This document shows, piece after piece, positions 33,351 through 42,345 of a DNA stretch of 64,000 nt. This DNA comes from Mycobacterium sp. (GTDB lineage Bacteria > Actinomycetota > Actinomycetes > Mycobacteriales > Mycobacteriaceae): contig JAGQTV010000009.1 of assembly GCA_020438845.1 (NCBI GenBank), forward strand, positions 124,001-188,000, given 5' to 3'. A model generated the notes under the pieces. The model saw only the letters and a list, made by a program, of their open reading frames with translations. It was not told where the DNA came from and did not search any database. Positions within the stretch are counted from its first letter, which is position 1; each line of letters begins with the position of its first letter. The position numbers and the translations under genes are program-made.

Positions 33351-34910
33351 GTGCCGGAGGGTCATGAACTTCTCGACGAAGACGAACTACATCTGGCCCG
33401 CCTGGGTTACGCCCAGGAACTGTCCCGGTCCTGGTCGGGTTTCTCCAACTTCGCAATCTCGTTCTCGATCATCTCGATTCTCGCCGGTTGCTTCACCTCG
33501 TTCGGGCTGGGCTGGAACAACGGCGGGCCGGCCGCAATCGCCTGGGGCTGGCCGATCTTGTCCATTTTCATCCTGCTGATCGGCCTGTGCCTGTCCGAGC
33601 TGGTCTCGGCCTTCCCGACTTCCGGTGGAATCTATTGGTGGGCAGCCAGACTCGGCGGCCCCAAAGCCGGCTACTACACCGGGTGGCTCAACCTCATCGG
33701 GCTGGTCGCGATCCTGGCCTCGGTTGCGTACGGCAGCGCGACGTTCCTCGATCTGACGCTGGGCACCATCAGCGAGAGTTGGCTGGCCGGCTACAGCCTC
33801 AAGCGGGTCTTCGTGATGTTCCTGATCATCCTGGTGACCGCCGCCGTCATCAATATCTTCTCCAGCCACCTATTGGCCATCATCAACAACATCTCGGTGT
33901 GGTGGCACGTCGCCGGTGCGACCGCGGTCATCGCGATCCTGTTCCTGGTTCCCGCCCACCACGCCAGCATCTCCGACGTCTTCACCAAGACGATCAACAA
34001 CAGCGGGATGTTCGGCGGGGCGACGTCGGGATGGGGCTGGCTGCTGTTCGTCCTACCGATCTCGGCGATCCTCACCCAGTACACGATCACCGGGTACGAC
34101 GCGTCGGCGCATCTGTCCGAGGAGACCAAGAGCGCGGCGAACGCCGCAGCCAAGGGCATCTGGCGCTCGATCTTCTACTCCACTATTGGTGGCTGGATCC
34201 TGTTGCTGTCCTTTCTGTTTGCCGTTCAGGACGCCGACGGGGTGTCCCAGGCCGGTGGCGCGGTGGCCGCGATTTTCAGCCAGGCGCTGAACTCGAAGTG
34301 GGCAGCAGCTGTGCTGTTCATCTCCACTGCCGGGCAGTTGTTCTGCACCACAGCCTGCCAAACCAGCGCGTCACGCATGTTGTTCGCGTTCAGCCGGGAC
34401 CGGGCGGTGCCCGGTCATCGCCTCTGGTCGGCGGTCAACGCCAACCGGGTTCCCGCCAACGCCGTGATCGTCACGGCAGTCGTCGCCGCTGTGCTCACCC
34501 TGCCGGCCCTGGTGGAGGTGGACATCAACGGCGCCCCAGTGCCGGTCGCATTCTTCGCGGTGGTGTCCATCGGCGTCGTCGGACTGTACCTGTGCTTTGC
34601 CATGCCGATCTATTACCGCTGGAAGGCAGGCGACTCCTTTGCCGCCGGCAGCTGGAACCTTCGCGGCCACTACCGCTGGATGGCTCCGCTGGCCCTGGCC
34701 GAAATCATCCTCACCTCGATAATCGCGATGTTCCCGACCTCTTTGGGTGGGATGCCGTGGGACCCCGGTTTCGAGTGGAAGTTCGTCAACTACACCCCGC
34801 TGGTGGTCTTCGGAGTGTTGATTCTGCTGTACCTGTACTGGCATATCTCGGTGAAGAAGTGGTTCACCGGACCGGTGCGACAGGTCGACGTCAGCGGCGA
34901 GCGGGTCTGA
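33351..34910 (+). CDS. APC-superfamily amino acid/amine permease
   Basis: The 519-residue membrane protein has about twelve helices. Its N-terminal signature FSNFAISFSIISILAG followed by FPTSGGIYWWAA is typical of the ACT/GABA-permease branch. GTG 33351 has AAGGAG seven bases upstream. Divergent placement from the gamma-glutamylamine ligase operon suggests uptake of GABA, putrescine or another amine for that pathway. M. tuberculosis lacks a permease at this position in the order I recall, so this is an addition to the conserved operon. Confidence 0.88.
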   Translation: MPEGHELLDEDELHLARLGYAQELSRSWSGFSNFAISFSIISILAGCFTSFGLGWNNGGPAAIAWGWPILSIFILLIGLCLSELVSAFPTSGGIYWWAARLGGPKAGYYTGWLNLIGLVAILASVAYGSATFLDLTLGTISESWLAGYSLKRVFVMFLIILVTAAVINIFSSHLLAIINNISVWWHVAGATAVIAILFLVPAHHASISDVFTKTINNSGMFGGATSGWGWLLFVLPISAILTQYTITGYDASAHLSEETKSAANAAAKGIWRSIFYSTIGGWILLLSFLFAVQDADGVSQAGGAVAAIFSQALNSKWAAAVLFISTAGQLFCTTACQTSASRMLFAFSRDRAVPGHRLWSAVNANRVPANAVIVTAVVAAVLTLPALVEVDINGAPVPVAFFAVVSIGVVGLYLCFAMPIYYRWKAGDSFAAGSWNLRGHYRWMAPLALAEIILTSIIAMFPTSLGGMPWDPGFEWKFVNYTPLVVFGVLILLYLYWHISVKKWFTGPVRQVDVSGERV

Positions 34911-34931
34911 GACGTCAGCGGGTTTGGGGCG

Positions 34932-35495
34932 TCACCAACTGCTGCTGCGCAACACGATCTCGGCCGCCAGCTGCGCAGTGGACTCGCCGGCGTTGCGGCG
35001 GCCGGTGAACTCCACCGTGCGAAAGTCGCTGTAGACGTGCCGCTGGCTCGCCTTGGCCACCGACCGAGCGGCCGGCGTGGTTGCCAGCACAGTGGTGTTG
35101 ACCTCCACCGGCGGGCAGTCCGAATCCTGGATCACCCCGTGCGGGTCGGGAACCCGCGGATGCCCGCGGTCGACGACCACCAGGCCAGTGAACCGCTCCG
35201 GCTTGGCCGCAGCCAGTTCCCAGGCCAGTTCGGCGCCGAAGCGGTCCCCCACCAAGACGGCCCAGGGCACGTCAAGGGTATCGAGGATGGCCAACACGGC
35301 CTTGGGATGTAGCCGCGGATCTGCCCCGATCACCACGGTCCGCACCGCGGCGGTATGTAGGCGCTGACACAGCGAGTCGTAAGCAGCCGGAGCGTGGTGA
35401 GCCGCGCCAATCAGCACTACATACGGTCCTTTTTCCGGACCGCTGACACTGACTGGCAGCGGAAAACCGTCGACAGTCATCATCGTTGCAGCCAT
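34932..35495 (-). CDS. Alpha/beta-hydrolase-like protein with altered nucleophile elbow
   Basis: The 187-residue protein follows the alpha/beta hydrolase pattern (GPYVVLIGAAHHAPAAYDSL, then LVGDRFGAELAWELAAAKPERFTGLVVVD), but the elbow reads GDRFG instead of GxSxG, and the protein is short, lacking a cap and a clear C-terminal His motif. It is likely a non-catalytic or divergent member. It sits alone on the minus strand between the permease and a lipoprotein gene. Confidence 0.6.
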   Translation of the reverse strand: MAATMMTVDGFPLPVSVSGPEKGPYVVLIGAAHHAPAAYDSLCQRLHTAAVRTVVIGADPRLHPKAVLAILDTLDVPWAVLVGDRFGAELAWELAAAKPERFTGLVVVDRGHPRVPDPHGVIQDSDCPPVEVNTTVLATTPAARSVAKASQRHVYSDFRTVEFTGRRNAGESTAQLAAEIVLRSSSW

Positions 35496-35568
35496 CTGCC
35501 CACGCTACTGCCAATGACGTTGCGGCGCCGTCCTCCAGCATCCTTCTCAGTCACTACACAGGAAGAAA

Positions 35569-36228
35569 CTACGAAGAACGAATCTTTGCGACCTGTCTGG
35601 TAAAAGCGTCCAGGAATGTCTGTGGCAGGACCGATTTGGCGTCGATCTGGGGATTCGGGACGGGGAACGCGACACCGAAAACCGCCCGGCTGCCGGTGTT
35701 CTGGAAGGCCATGTAGACACTGCTCGTTGCCTCGTCGAGCTTCATTGTCTGCTGATAGGCCAGCGCGTCGGGCTCGAGTCCAGGCAGCGTGGTGGTGGTG
35801 ATCGGAATGCCGGGAGAGTCCCGGTCAAAGAACGCTTCGAAGCGGGCGCAACGTTCAGCGGCCGCACGCAGCTTGTCGAGATCGAGGTTCCACGACAACA
35901 GCGTCATCACGATTCGTGCACCGTCGTAACCGAGGGCGTACTTCACCGCGCTTCCCGGGCCACGCTCCGCCGAGTCGGCGATGACATTGGTCAGCGCATT
36001 GGCACAGCCCGCCGGACGGGACATCATCGACCCCGGGCCACCGGCGCCGTCGGGCTGGCCGGGCTCGTCGCGGATGGCGTCGTATTCCACCCCGGCCGGG
36101 AAGTCGGTAGCGGTCAGAGCGGACCCGGCGAGCACGGCCCCCGGCCAGGTCGGCGTCCCCGCCACCGTGACGCACCCGGACAACAGAAACGCGGAGCTCA
36201 CCGCCACCATTGCTGTCCGCATGGACAT
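35569..36228 (-). CDS. Lipoprotein of unknown function
   Basis: The 219-residue protein has a signal peptide with lipobox LLSGC (C19), so it is exported and lipidated. The mature part contains two cysteines that could form a disulfide (PAGCANAL and AAERCARFE) and resembles DUF5642/Lpq-type mycobacterial lipoproteins. It starts one base after the cobQ stop, so it is probably in that transcript. No enzymatic motif is visible. Confidence 0.75.
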   Translation of the reverse strand: MSMRTAMVAVSSAFLLSGCVTVAGTPTWPGAVLAGSALTATDFPAGVEYDAIRDEPGQPDGAGGPGSMMSRPAGCANALTNVIADSAERGPGSAVKYALGYDGARIVMTLLSWNLDLDKLRAAAERCARFEAFFDRDSPGIPITTTTLPGLEPDALAYQQTMKLDEATSSVYMAFQNTGSRAVFGVAFPVPNPQIDAKSVLPQTFLDAFTRQVAKIRSS

Positions 36229-37743
36229 TCAGGGTAGGGGACGCAACATCGAAGTGATCACCGGAACCGCCGGGACCGGGGCGTCCAACAGCGCCAACAG
36301 AGCTTCCAGGTCGAGGTGGGCTGCCAGCAGGTCAGCCATCACTTCCAGCTGCGCGTCCCGGCGTTCGGGCACGCTGGTGTCCGGCGCAGGCCGAAACCCG
36401 GTCCGGCCAGAGCTGGTCGCGGCTTCGGTGAGCCAGGCTCGGCGGAAGTCGTCGTTGTCGAGCAAGCCATGCCAGTGGGTACCAAAAACCCCGTCCCGGC
36501 GATAGCCCTGGGTTTCTCCCCCGGCGTCGAACCAGCTTTCCTCGCTGCACCGGGTCACCTGCCCGTGGCGGATCTCGTATCCGGACAGTGGACCGCCTTC
36601 CCAGCGGCGCAATTCCTTGTCCGCACCGAAGGCGATGTCTGCGTCGAGCAGGCCCAACCCGGGCACGCGGCCGAATCGGCTCTCGACAGCATCGTCGATG
36701 TGTCGGCACAGCATCTGGAAGCCTCCGCAGATGCCCAGCACCACTCCCCCGGCCCGCGCGTGGCCGACTACCGCATCGCCCAGGCCCCGATCCCGCAGCC
36801 ACTGCAGGTCGGCGACGGTGGCTTTGCTACCTGGAATCACCACGATGTCGGCGTGGGCCAGTTCCGCCGCCTCGGTGACCCAGTGCACGGCGACACCCGG
36901 CTCGCAGGCCAGCGCTTCGATATCGGTGGAGTTGGAGATGCGTGGCAGCCGAATGGCCGCGACCCGTAGCCATTGCTCTCCGTGCGGTGCGGCCGGGATG
37001 CCCAACCCGGCGCCGGGGATCACCGATAACGAGTCTTCGGCGTCCAGCCACAGGTCCTCGCAGTAGGGGAGCACACCGTAGGTGGATCGGCCGGTCAACG
37101 TGGTCAGTTGCTCCAAGCCGGGCGCCAGCAGCTTTTCATCGCCGCGAAACTTGTTGACGATAAAGCCCACGATCAGTTGCTGATCCTGTGGTTCGAGGAC
37201 GGCGACGGTCCCGAAGAAGTGGGCCAGCAAGCCGCCACGGTCGATATCGCCGACGACGACGACGGGCAGCCCCGCCGCACGGGCCAATCCCATGTTCGCC
37301 AGGTCCGTTGCCCGCAGGTTGATCTCGGCGGGCGAGCCGGCCCCCTCGCAGAGCACGACGTCGAACTCGGCGCGCAGGGCGGCCAGGTCCTGGGTGATCA
37401 CCGCACGCAACTCATCGCGGTGGGCGATGTAGTCCCCGGAGCTTATGGTGCCTACCGGTCGGCCGCGCACCACCAATTGCGACGTCCGATCGCTGCCGGG
37501 CTTAAGCAGGACCGGGTTGAACCGCACGCTGGGTGCCAGGCCGGCGGCCCGGGCCTGCATACCCTGCGCCCGGCCGATCTCGCCACCGTCGACAGCGACG
37601 ACCGAGTTGTTGCTCATGTTCTGCGCCTTGAACGGCGCGACGGAGATTCCTTTGCGAGCCAGCAGCCGGCATAGTCCCGCCACCACCATGGATTTGCCGG
37701 CGTCGGAGGTGGTTCCGGCGACCAGGAGCGCGCCGCCAGTCAC
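36229..37743 (-). CDS. cobQ: Cobyric acid synthase
   Basis: CobQ amidates side chains b, d, e and g of adenosylcobyrinic a,c-diamide, using glutamine and ATP. The 504 residues comprise a dethiobiotin-synthetase-like ATPase domain ([12 protein letters not shown] at the start, [11 protein letters not shown]) and a C-terminal type-1 amidotransferase domain with GICGGFQML, the variant triad of the family, and [10 protein letters not shown]. It lies ten bases after mapB. No riboswitch precedes it directly. Confidence 0.95.
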   Translation of the reverse strand: MTGGALLVAGTTSDAGKSMVVAGLCRLLARKGISVAPFKAQNMSNNSVVAVDGGEIGRAQGMQARAAGLAPSVRFNPVLLKPGSDRTSQLVVRGRPVGTISSGDYIAHRDELRAVITQDLAALRAEFDVVLCEGAGSPAEINLRATDLANMGLARAAGLPVVVVGDIDRGGLLAHFFGTVAVLEPQDQQLIVGFIVNKFRGDEKLLAPGLEQLTTLTGRSTYGVLPYCEDLWLDAEDSLSVIPGAGLGIPAAPHGEQWLRVAAIRLPRISNSTDIEALACEPGVAVHWVTEAAELAHADIVVIPGSKATVADLQWLRDRGLGDAVVGHARAGGVVLGICGGFQMLCRHIDDAVESRFGRVPGLGLLDADIAFGADKELRRWEGGPLSGYEIRHGQVTRCSEESWFDAGGETQGYRRDGVFGTHWHGLLDNDDFRRAWLTEAATSSGRTGFRPAPDTSVPERRDAQLEVMADLLAAHLDLEALLALLDAPVPAVPVITSMLRPLP

Positions 37744-37753
37744 GTCACCGCCC

Positions 37754-38605
37754 TCACGCCAGGGTCAGGATTTCAGCGCCGTCCTCGGTCACGACAATGG
37801 TGTGTTCGAACTGCGCAGTCCACCTGCGGTCCTTGGTGACCACCGTCCAGCCGTCGTCCCAGATTTCGTAGTCCAGCGAGCCGAGATTGATCATCGGCTC
37901 GATGGTGAACGTCATCCCGGGTTCCAGAACGGTCTCGACCGAAGGCTGGTCGTAGTGCAACACAACCAGACCGTTGTGGAACGTGGTGCCGATGCCGTGG
38001 CCGGTGAAGTCGCGAACGACGGTGTAGCCGAACCGGTTCGCGTAGGACTCGATTACCCGGCCCACAACCGACAGCGCCCGGCCGGGTTTGACTGCCTTGA
38101 TCGCACGCATGGTGGCTTCGTGTGTTCGCTCGACCAGGAGTCGGTGTTCCTCGCTGACGTCCCCGGCCAGGTAGGTGGCGTTGGTGTCGCCGTGCACACC
38201 ATCGATGTAGGCGGTGACGTCGATGTTGACGATGTCACCGTTCTCGATCACCGTCGAGTCCGGGATGCCGTGGCAGATGATCTCGTTGAGCGAGGTGCAA
38301 CAGGACTTGGGAAAGCCTTTGTAGCCCAGCGTCGACGGGTAGGCGCCGTGATCGACCATGTAGTCGTGGGCAATGCGGTCCAGTTCATCGGTGGTGACTC
38401 CGGGGGCGACGGCCTTGCCGGCTTCGGCGAGCGCGCCGGCTGCGATGCGCCCGGCTGTGCGCATCTTTTCGATGACCTCAGGGGTCTGGACCCACGGTTC
38501 GCTGCCCTCGACGGCGTCGGAACGGCCGACGTACTCGGGGCGATCTATCGACTTGGGCACCGGAAGCGTGGGCGAAACCACCCCGGCGCGGAGGGCGCTG
38601 CGCAT
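37754..38605 (-). CDS. mapB: Methionine aminopeptidase, type I
   Basis: The 283-residue enzyme removes initiator methionine from nascent proteins. The five metal ligands are visible in [20 protein letters not shown] (two Asp), [13 protein letters not shown] (His), [10 protein letters not shown] (Glu) and [10 protein letters not shown] (Glu). An N-terminal extension of about 40 residues with a [14 protein letters not shown] proline-rich motif is as in mycobacterial MapB (Rv2861c). ATG 38605 is the start; the DUF1707 gene ends ten bases upstream. Confidence 0.95.
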   Translation of the reverse strand: MRSALRAGVVSPTLPVPKSIDRPEYVGRSDAVEGSEPWVQTPEVIEKMRTAGRIAAGALAEAGKAVAPGVTTDELDRIAHDYMVDHGAYPSTLGYKGFPKSCCTSLNEIICHGIPDSTVIENGDIVNIDVTAYIDGVHGDTNATYLAGDVSEEHRLLVERTHEATMRAIKAVKPGRALSVVGRVIESYANRFGYTVVRDFTGHGIGTTFHNGLVVLHYDQPSVETVLEPGMTFTIEPMINLGSLDYEIWDDGWTVVTKDRRWTAQFEHTIVVTEDGAEILTLA

Positions 38606-38615
38606 GCCCTTCAGG

Positions 38616-39197
38616 TTAACGGCGCCGCAGGCGGGACCGTTTGGGCCCGCGAATGTTCACCGAACCCATGACCACCCGGCCGGTCAGCACTACGTGCGGA
38701 CTCCCCTCGGCCGGCGGGTTCTTGCGACGGTCGCGGGCGCTGCCCCCGTAAACGGACACGTCGTCGATCGACGCACTGGCTCCCTCCGGAAGGCGGATGT
38801 CGACCGATCCCCGCACGATGTCCAGTTCGATCACGACCACCGGCCCGGCAAACCGGGCAACGGTGAGGTCGAGATCCACCGAGCCGATCCGGCGCACCAG
38901 GGACAACCGGGTCGGGACCGTCCACTGTCCATGCCGGCGCAACGATCCCAGTGCACCGCGCAACTCCAACCGATCAGTCGCCGATGAGGCGATTGCACCG
39001 GGGCCGGGCAGGTCGGAAACCAGGGCCTCCAGTTCAACGGGCTGGCGGGCCGCCGATACCTGAGCCGAGCGTTCTTCGAACTCGCCAATGTCGATCAGGC
39101 CCAGGGCCACGGCATTGTGCAGCCTGCGCAGTGTTCCCCCGCGATCGGCGTCGGAAACCCTCAGTGCGGGCACGTTCTCTATCTCGGTCATAGCCAT
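38616..39197 (-). CDS. DUF1707 domain protein
   Basis: The 193-residue protein begins with a DUF1707 domain ([34 protein letters not shown], read in two overlapping parts), a short basic-acidic module common in actinobacteria, and continues with beta-rich sequence like the cell-wall-stress LiaF C-domain ([16 protein letters not shown]). No membrane helix is visible. Start is ATG 39197 or ATG 39191. It is divergent from the Rieske lipoprotein gene by 39 bases. Confidence 0.75.
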   Translation of the reverse strand: MAMTEIENVPALRVSDADRGGTLRRLHNAVALGLIDIGEFEERSAQVSAARQPVELEALVSDLPGPGAIASSATDRLELRGALGSLRRHGQWTVPTRLSLVRRIGSVDLDLTVARFAGPVVVIELDIVRGSVDIRLPEGASASIDDVSVYGGSARDRRKNPPAEGSPHVVLTGRVVMGSVNIRGPKRSRLRRR

Positions 39198-39236
39198 TCC
39201 AATTTACCGCGCGCGTTCAATTAGGCTGGCTTCACG

Positions 39237-39698
39237 ATGTCTGATGTGAGGCCGTCTGAAGTGACGCCGTTTCAAGTGACGCTGCCCGAAACAGCGCGGC
39301 CGGAATCAACGCGGCGCGGTGTGACCCGGCGCACCGTGCTCATCGGGGCGGCCGCCGCGGCTCCCCTGACAGCCTGCAGCAAGCCCACCGAACTTGCCGG
39401 ACCACCGCCGCCGACTCCGGGTCAGGCGCTCACACCCGTGGCCGACGTACCGGTGGGCTCTGGAACGATCACCGCCGGCACCCTGATCACGCAGCCGACC
39501 CCGGGGGTATTCAAGGGTTTCGTGGCGCGCTGCACCCATGCGGGGTGCGCTCTGAAGACGGTGAAGGGCGACGCCGCCATATGCCCCTGCCACGGCAGTT
39601 CGTTCGGGCTCGACGGCGAGGTGCTCCGCGGACCGGCGATGGCGCCGCTGACCCCGCGGGCTGTGGCGGTGAAGGGTACCGAGATCGTCGCCGGCTGA
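39237..39698 (+). CDS. Rieske [2Fe-2S] lipoprotein, Tat-exported
   Basis: The 153-residue protein has a twin-arginine motif (TRRTVLIG, R31/R32) and a lipobox LTAC (C47), so it is exported folded and lipid-anchored. The Rieske cluster motifs are CTHAGC (C99, H101, C104) and CPCHGSSF (C116, C118, H119). Iron is bound by C99/H101/C116/H119, with C104-C118 a disulfide. It would carry electrons in the periplasmic space; the partner is unknown, though a secreted haem peroxidase is convergent with it. The last two codons and stop lie in a 26-bp repeat. Confidence 0.88.
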   Translation: MSDVRPSEVTPFQVTLPETARPESTRRGVTRRTVLIGAAAAAPLTACSKPTELAGPPPPTPGQALTPVADVPVGSGTITAGTLITQPTPGVFKGFVARCTHAGCALKTVKGDAAICPCHGSSFGLDGEVLRGPAMAPLTPRAVAVKGTEIVAG

Positions 39699-39834
39699 GC
39701 CGGCAATCCAACCCCGCCGGCTGAGTCGGCAGTGCAGCACCGCCGGCTGAGCCGGCAATCCAACCCCGCCGGCTGAGCCGGCAATCCAACCCCGCCGGCT
39801 GAGCCGGCAATCCAACCCCGCCGGCTGCGCCGGA
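39690..39834. repeat. 26-bp tandem array of hairpin-forming units
   Basis: Five full 26-bp units begin at 39690, 39716, 39742, 39768 and 39794, with a partial sixth at 39820. Each contains GCCGGCT-G-AGCCGGC, a perfect 7-1-7 palindrome (unit 2 has several changes). The array fills the whole gap between the convergent Rieske and peroxidase genes and includes the Rieske stop. It probably acts as a bidirectional terminator; it is also a likely length-variable locus. Confidence 0.9.
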
Positions 39835-39835
39835 C

Positions 39836-42034
39836 TCAGATGAAGACCACGTCGCTGAGTTTGAACTGCCTCGCCGTAACGCCCATCAGTGAAACCTTGT
39901 TTCCGGCGAAGGTAATGACTACGTGGCCCTTTTCGGTCCTGACGCGAAGCCCCGTCTTGCCGGGCTGTCCCAGGTTCTCGAACTGAAGCTTGTCCTGGCC
40001 AACCTGGAAGTCGGTGATCACCGCATCGATACCCTTCGTGCTGACGATGAACGTGTCACCGCCAGCCGCGCCGGTCATGGTCTGCCGGCCGGCACCAGCG
40101 ACGAGCAGATCGGCCATTTCGCCGCCGACCAAGGTGTCGCCGCCGTTGGATCCGACGACCAGTTGCGGCGATTGCGGGTTCTCCATGACGCCGCCACCGG
40201 CGAGGCCGCTGCGCCGTTCGTAGAACACGAACGCGTCGGCCTGAATGTGCTGGGTGTCGGTGTTGTTCAGGATCACCGAGGACAGCGTTGTCGACTCGAT
40301 CTCCTTCAGCGTCGCGGCGTCGAAGCCCTGATTCTGGTACCAAAGTCGGTCACCGTCGCGCAGATTCTGAAACTGCTGGGCGATGATCACATCGAAGGTC
40401 TCGCCCACCATGGCTCCGGCCAGATGGTCTTCGGCCAGCCCCCCGATCCACAGCTCCACCGAGTCGACGTCACCGTAGACGGCCTCCAGCGCCGCTGCGG
40501 TGTCCGCATCGGATGTGATCGCCGCGAAGCTGGTGTAGGGCTGCAGCCCCAGAGCGATTCGGGTCTCGTTCAAACTGCCGAGGCCCAGATCTCGTCCACG
40601 TTGCAGATTGATGGCGGCCAGGTCCAGACCGGACTCCGGTCCAAACAGGAAATTCCGCAGATCGTCGACGAGATGAACATCGAGTGCATTGGACTGGTCA
40701 TTGGTCAAGTGGCGCAGCAGTGCGTCTGCACCGCCGTCGCTGGCGAAATCTGCGGGCGCCTGGAAGAAGGCGTCTTTCAGTGAGACTGCGGTACCGATCT
40801 CGTTGCCCTGCTCGTCAGTCTTCTCCAAGTTGGCTGACACGATCGAATGCCCCAACCGGTATGCGGCGCCGGCGAACTCCACGGACAGACTTGGATCGAC
40901 GGTTGGGTCGTAGCCCTGATAAGGCTGGATGGCGGTCGTTCCGAGAAGGTGCGGCAGGAATTCGTTGTACGTGATGTGGGCGATCTCGGCGGTGACGATA
41001 GCTCGCGCCTGGTTGTAGAGCTGGTCGTCGGTCCAGTCCGGGTGAGCCAGTTTCAGCTGATCAACCTGCCGGTTGTGCTCTCGCACGAACAACGTCTGCA
41101 AGGCAGTGAGGTCGGGATTCTCCGAAGCCCGGATATCCCCGGCCACGTAGGCGCCGTCGACGATCGGCAGGTTGTTCCCGGCAGAGGTCAGCAGGTGGCC
41201 GTCGGCGCCTCGGAGGCTTGCGGCGGTGGCGGCATCGGAGCCGTACACCATCGACCCGTCGATCCACCCCGTCACATTGTTGGTGGCGATGGCCGCCTTT
41301 CCGGCCACGCCGCTAAGCGGGTCGATGACCGAGCGGGTCAGTGGGATGGAACCGCTCAGCGTGGAGTCCCCTGCCGGAACAGTGATGTTGATAGGGGTGA
41401 CGTTGTCGGAAAGCGTCAGAGTGATGTCATGGTCGATGAACTGACCCCATGCGTAGATCATCCCGGAGAGACCCTCGGCGTTAGGGGTGTCGCCGCTACC
41501 CGCGACTACCACGTTACTGACAGTGCGCGGGTTGGGCAGATCGGTCTGCAGTGCCGAGATCCCGTCGCTGAAATTTGGCGTACCGAGACGGATGAAGTCC
41601 GCTCCGAGAGCATTGAACCCGGTATTGACCAGACTGTTGCCGCTGCCGTCGATCGAGCGGTAAACGATCTCCGGCTTGGGAAGTTTGGGCGCGGGCTCCG
41701 GAGGAATAGGCGCCGGCTGCGGAGGCTTGGGCGGTTGGGCTGCCGGGGGCCGGAAAGCGACTTTGGCCCGAGAGGCAGCCGGTGCTGCGGTCGACTGCGC
41801 CGAAACGACGCGAGCCGAGACGCCCCGGGCTGCGACGACCCGCCGGGCACTGGGGCCGGCTGAGGCTCGCTGCCGACTTTGAGCCGAGGAGTCCGAGCTG
41901 CCGGACGCAGAAGCCGAACGGGAATCGTCGGCCGCGGCTGCCCATGGAACTGATGCCAGCACCCCCCCGATACCGAGGCCGATCGCCAGGGCTCCGACCC
42001 TTCCCACCGTTATCACGTGCGTTGACTTTGGCAT
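39836..42034 (-). CDS. Secreted animal-type haem peroxidase with RTX-like C-terminus
   Basis: ATG 42034, with AGGGG upstream, gives 732 residues. A signal peptide (VGRVGALAIGLGIGGVLA, cut near AAAADD) is followed by an Ala/Pro-rich linker to about 125. The An_peroxidase domain then shows distal His202 (GQFIDHDITLT), the RASENPDLTALQTLFVREHN block with catalytic Arg, and proximal His396 (YRLGHSIV). The C-terminus has GGDTLVGGEMADLL, an RTX-type calcium repeat. Such enzymes use H2O2 to oxidise halides or phenols. It is divergent from a membrane-anchored TetR and shares its N-terminal module with the glycine-rich protein at 3833-5512. Confidence 0.85.
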   Translation of the reverse strand: MPKSTHVITVGRVGALAIGLGIGGVLASVPWAAAADDSRSASASGSSDSSAQSRQRASAGPSARRVVAARGVSARVVSAQSTAAPAASRAKVAFRPPAAQPPKPPQPAPIPPEPAPKLPKPEIVYRSIDGSGNSLVNTGFNALGADFIRLGTPNFSDGISALQTDLPNPRTVSNVVVAGSGDTPNAEGLSGMIYAWGQFIDHDITLTLSDNVTPINITVPAGDSTLSGSIPLTRSVIDPLSGVAGKAAIATNNVTGWIDGSMVYGSDAATAASLRGADGHLLTSAGNNLPIVDGAYVAGDIRASENPDLTALQTLFVREHNRQVDQLKLAHPDWTDDQLYNQARAIVTAEIAHITYNEFLPHLLGTTAIQPYQGYDPTVDPSLSVEFAGAAYRLGHSIVSANLEKTDEQGNEIGTAVSLKDAFFQAPADFASDGGADALLRHLTNDQSNALDVHLVDDLRNFLFGPESGLDLAAINLQRGRDLGLGSLNETRIALGLQPYTSFAAITSDADTAAALEAVYGDVDSVELWIGGLAEDHLAGAMVGETFDVIIAQQFQNLRDGDRLWYQNQGFDAATLKEIESTTLSSVILNNTDTQHIQADAFVFYERRSGLAGGGVMENPQSPQLVVGSNGGDTLVGGEMADLLVAGAGRQTMTGAAGGDTFIVSTKGIDAVITDFQVGQDKLQFENLGQPGKTGLRVRTEKGHVVITFAGNKVSLMGVTARQFKLSDVVFI

Positions 42035-42113
42035 CGGTAGCCCCTTTTCAGTAGTTGCAGGCAACAGGTTGAAGACGTAGCTGGGCACAGCGCCCAGCCG
42101 CGTAAAACCACCT

Positions 42114-42142
42114 TTGACCTGCTGTTGTTATTGAAGTATGAT
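42114..42142 (+). promoter_or_regulatory. SigA-type promoter for the membrane TetR gene
   Basis: TTGACC (42114-42119), 17 bases, then TATGAT (42137-42142): a near-consensus housekeeping promoter with ideal spacing. The leader to GTG 42346 would be about 195 bases. Confidence 0.55.
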
Positions 42143-42167
42143 AAGCATCACACTGCCTCTTTGACAA
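42138..42167 (-). promoter_or_regulatory. Candidate promoter for the peroxidase gene, overlapping the divergent one
   Basis: On the minus strand TTGTCA (42167-42162), 18 bases, then TATCAT (42143-42138). The -10 overlaps the plus-strand TATGAT by five bases, so polymerase could occupy only one promoter at a time. Confidence 0.45.
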
Positions 42168-42345
42168 TAGATTAAGTGTGCTGGAGCAAGATCCCGAGAT
42201 CAGCGAGAAGAGCCGCCGAAGCCCCGCCCCGAGGGGGGCCAATCCCGACCTCGGGGGGTAGACTTTGCCCAAAAGGGGTGAACCGAGCCGTAGGAATTTG
42301 GGGCTAAACCCACCCCCGAACGGCATCGCGAAGGAGGGTGGTGCC

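Larger units (their letters stand above)
42035..42345. promoter_or_regulatory. Divergent control region between peroxidase and membrane-TetR genes
   Basis: This 311-base AT-richer stretch has no gene. It contains a perfect 6-5-6 hairpin CTGGGC-ACAGC-GCCCAG (42081-42097) in the peroxidase leader, and two face-to-face promoter candidates that share their -10 sequence (listed separately). The right-hand 180 bases form a long leader for the TetR gene with no further motif I can name. Confidence 0.6.

Noticed and set aside
39690..39834. CRISPR array
   Set aside because: The 26-bp units are directly adjacent with no unique spacers and no cas genes nearby.
39306..39834. Repetitive minus-strand frames across the Rieske gene and hairpin array
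   Set aside because: They run through the 26-bp repeats and antisense to a clear Rieske CDS, with no start signals.
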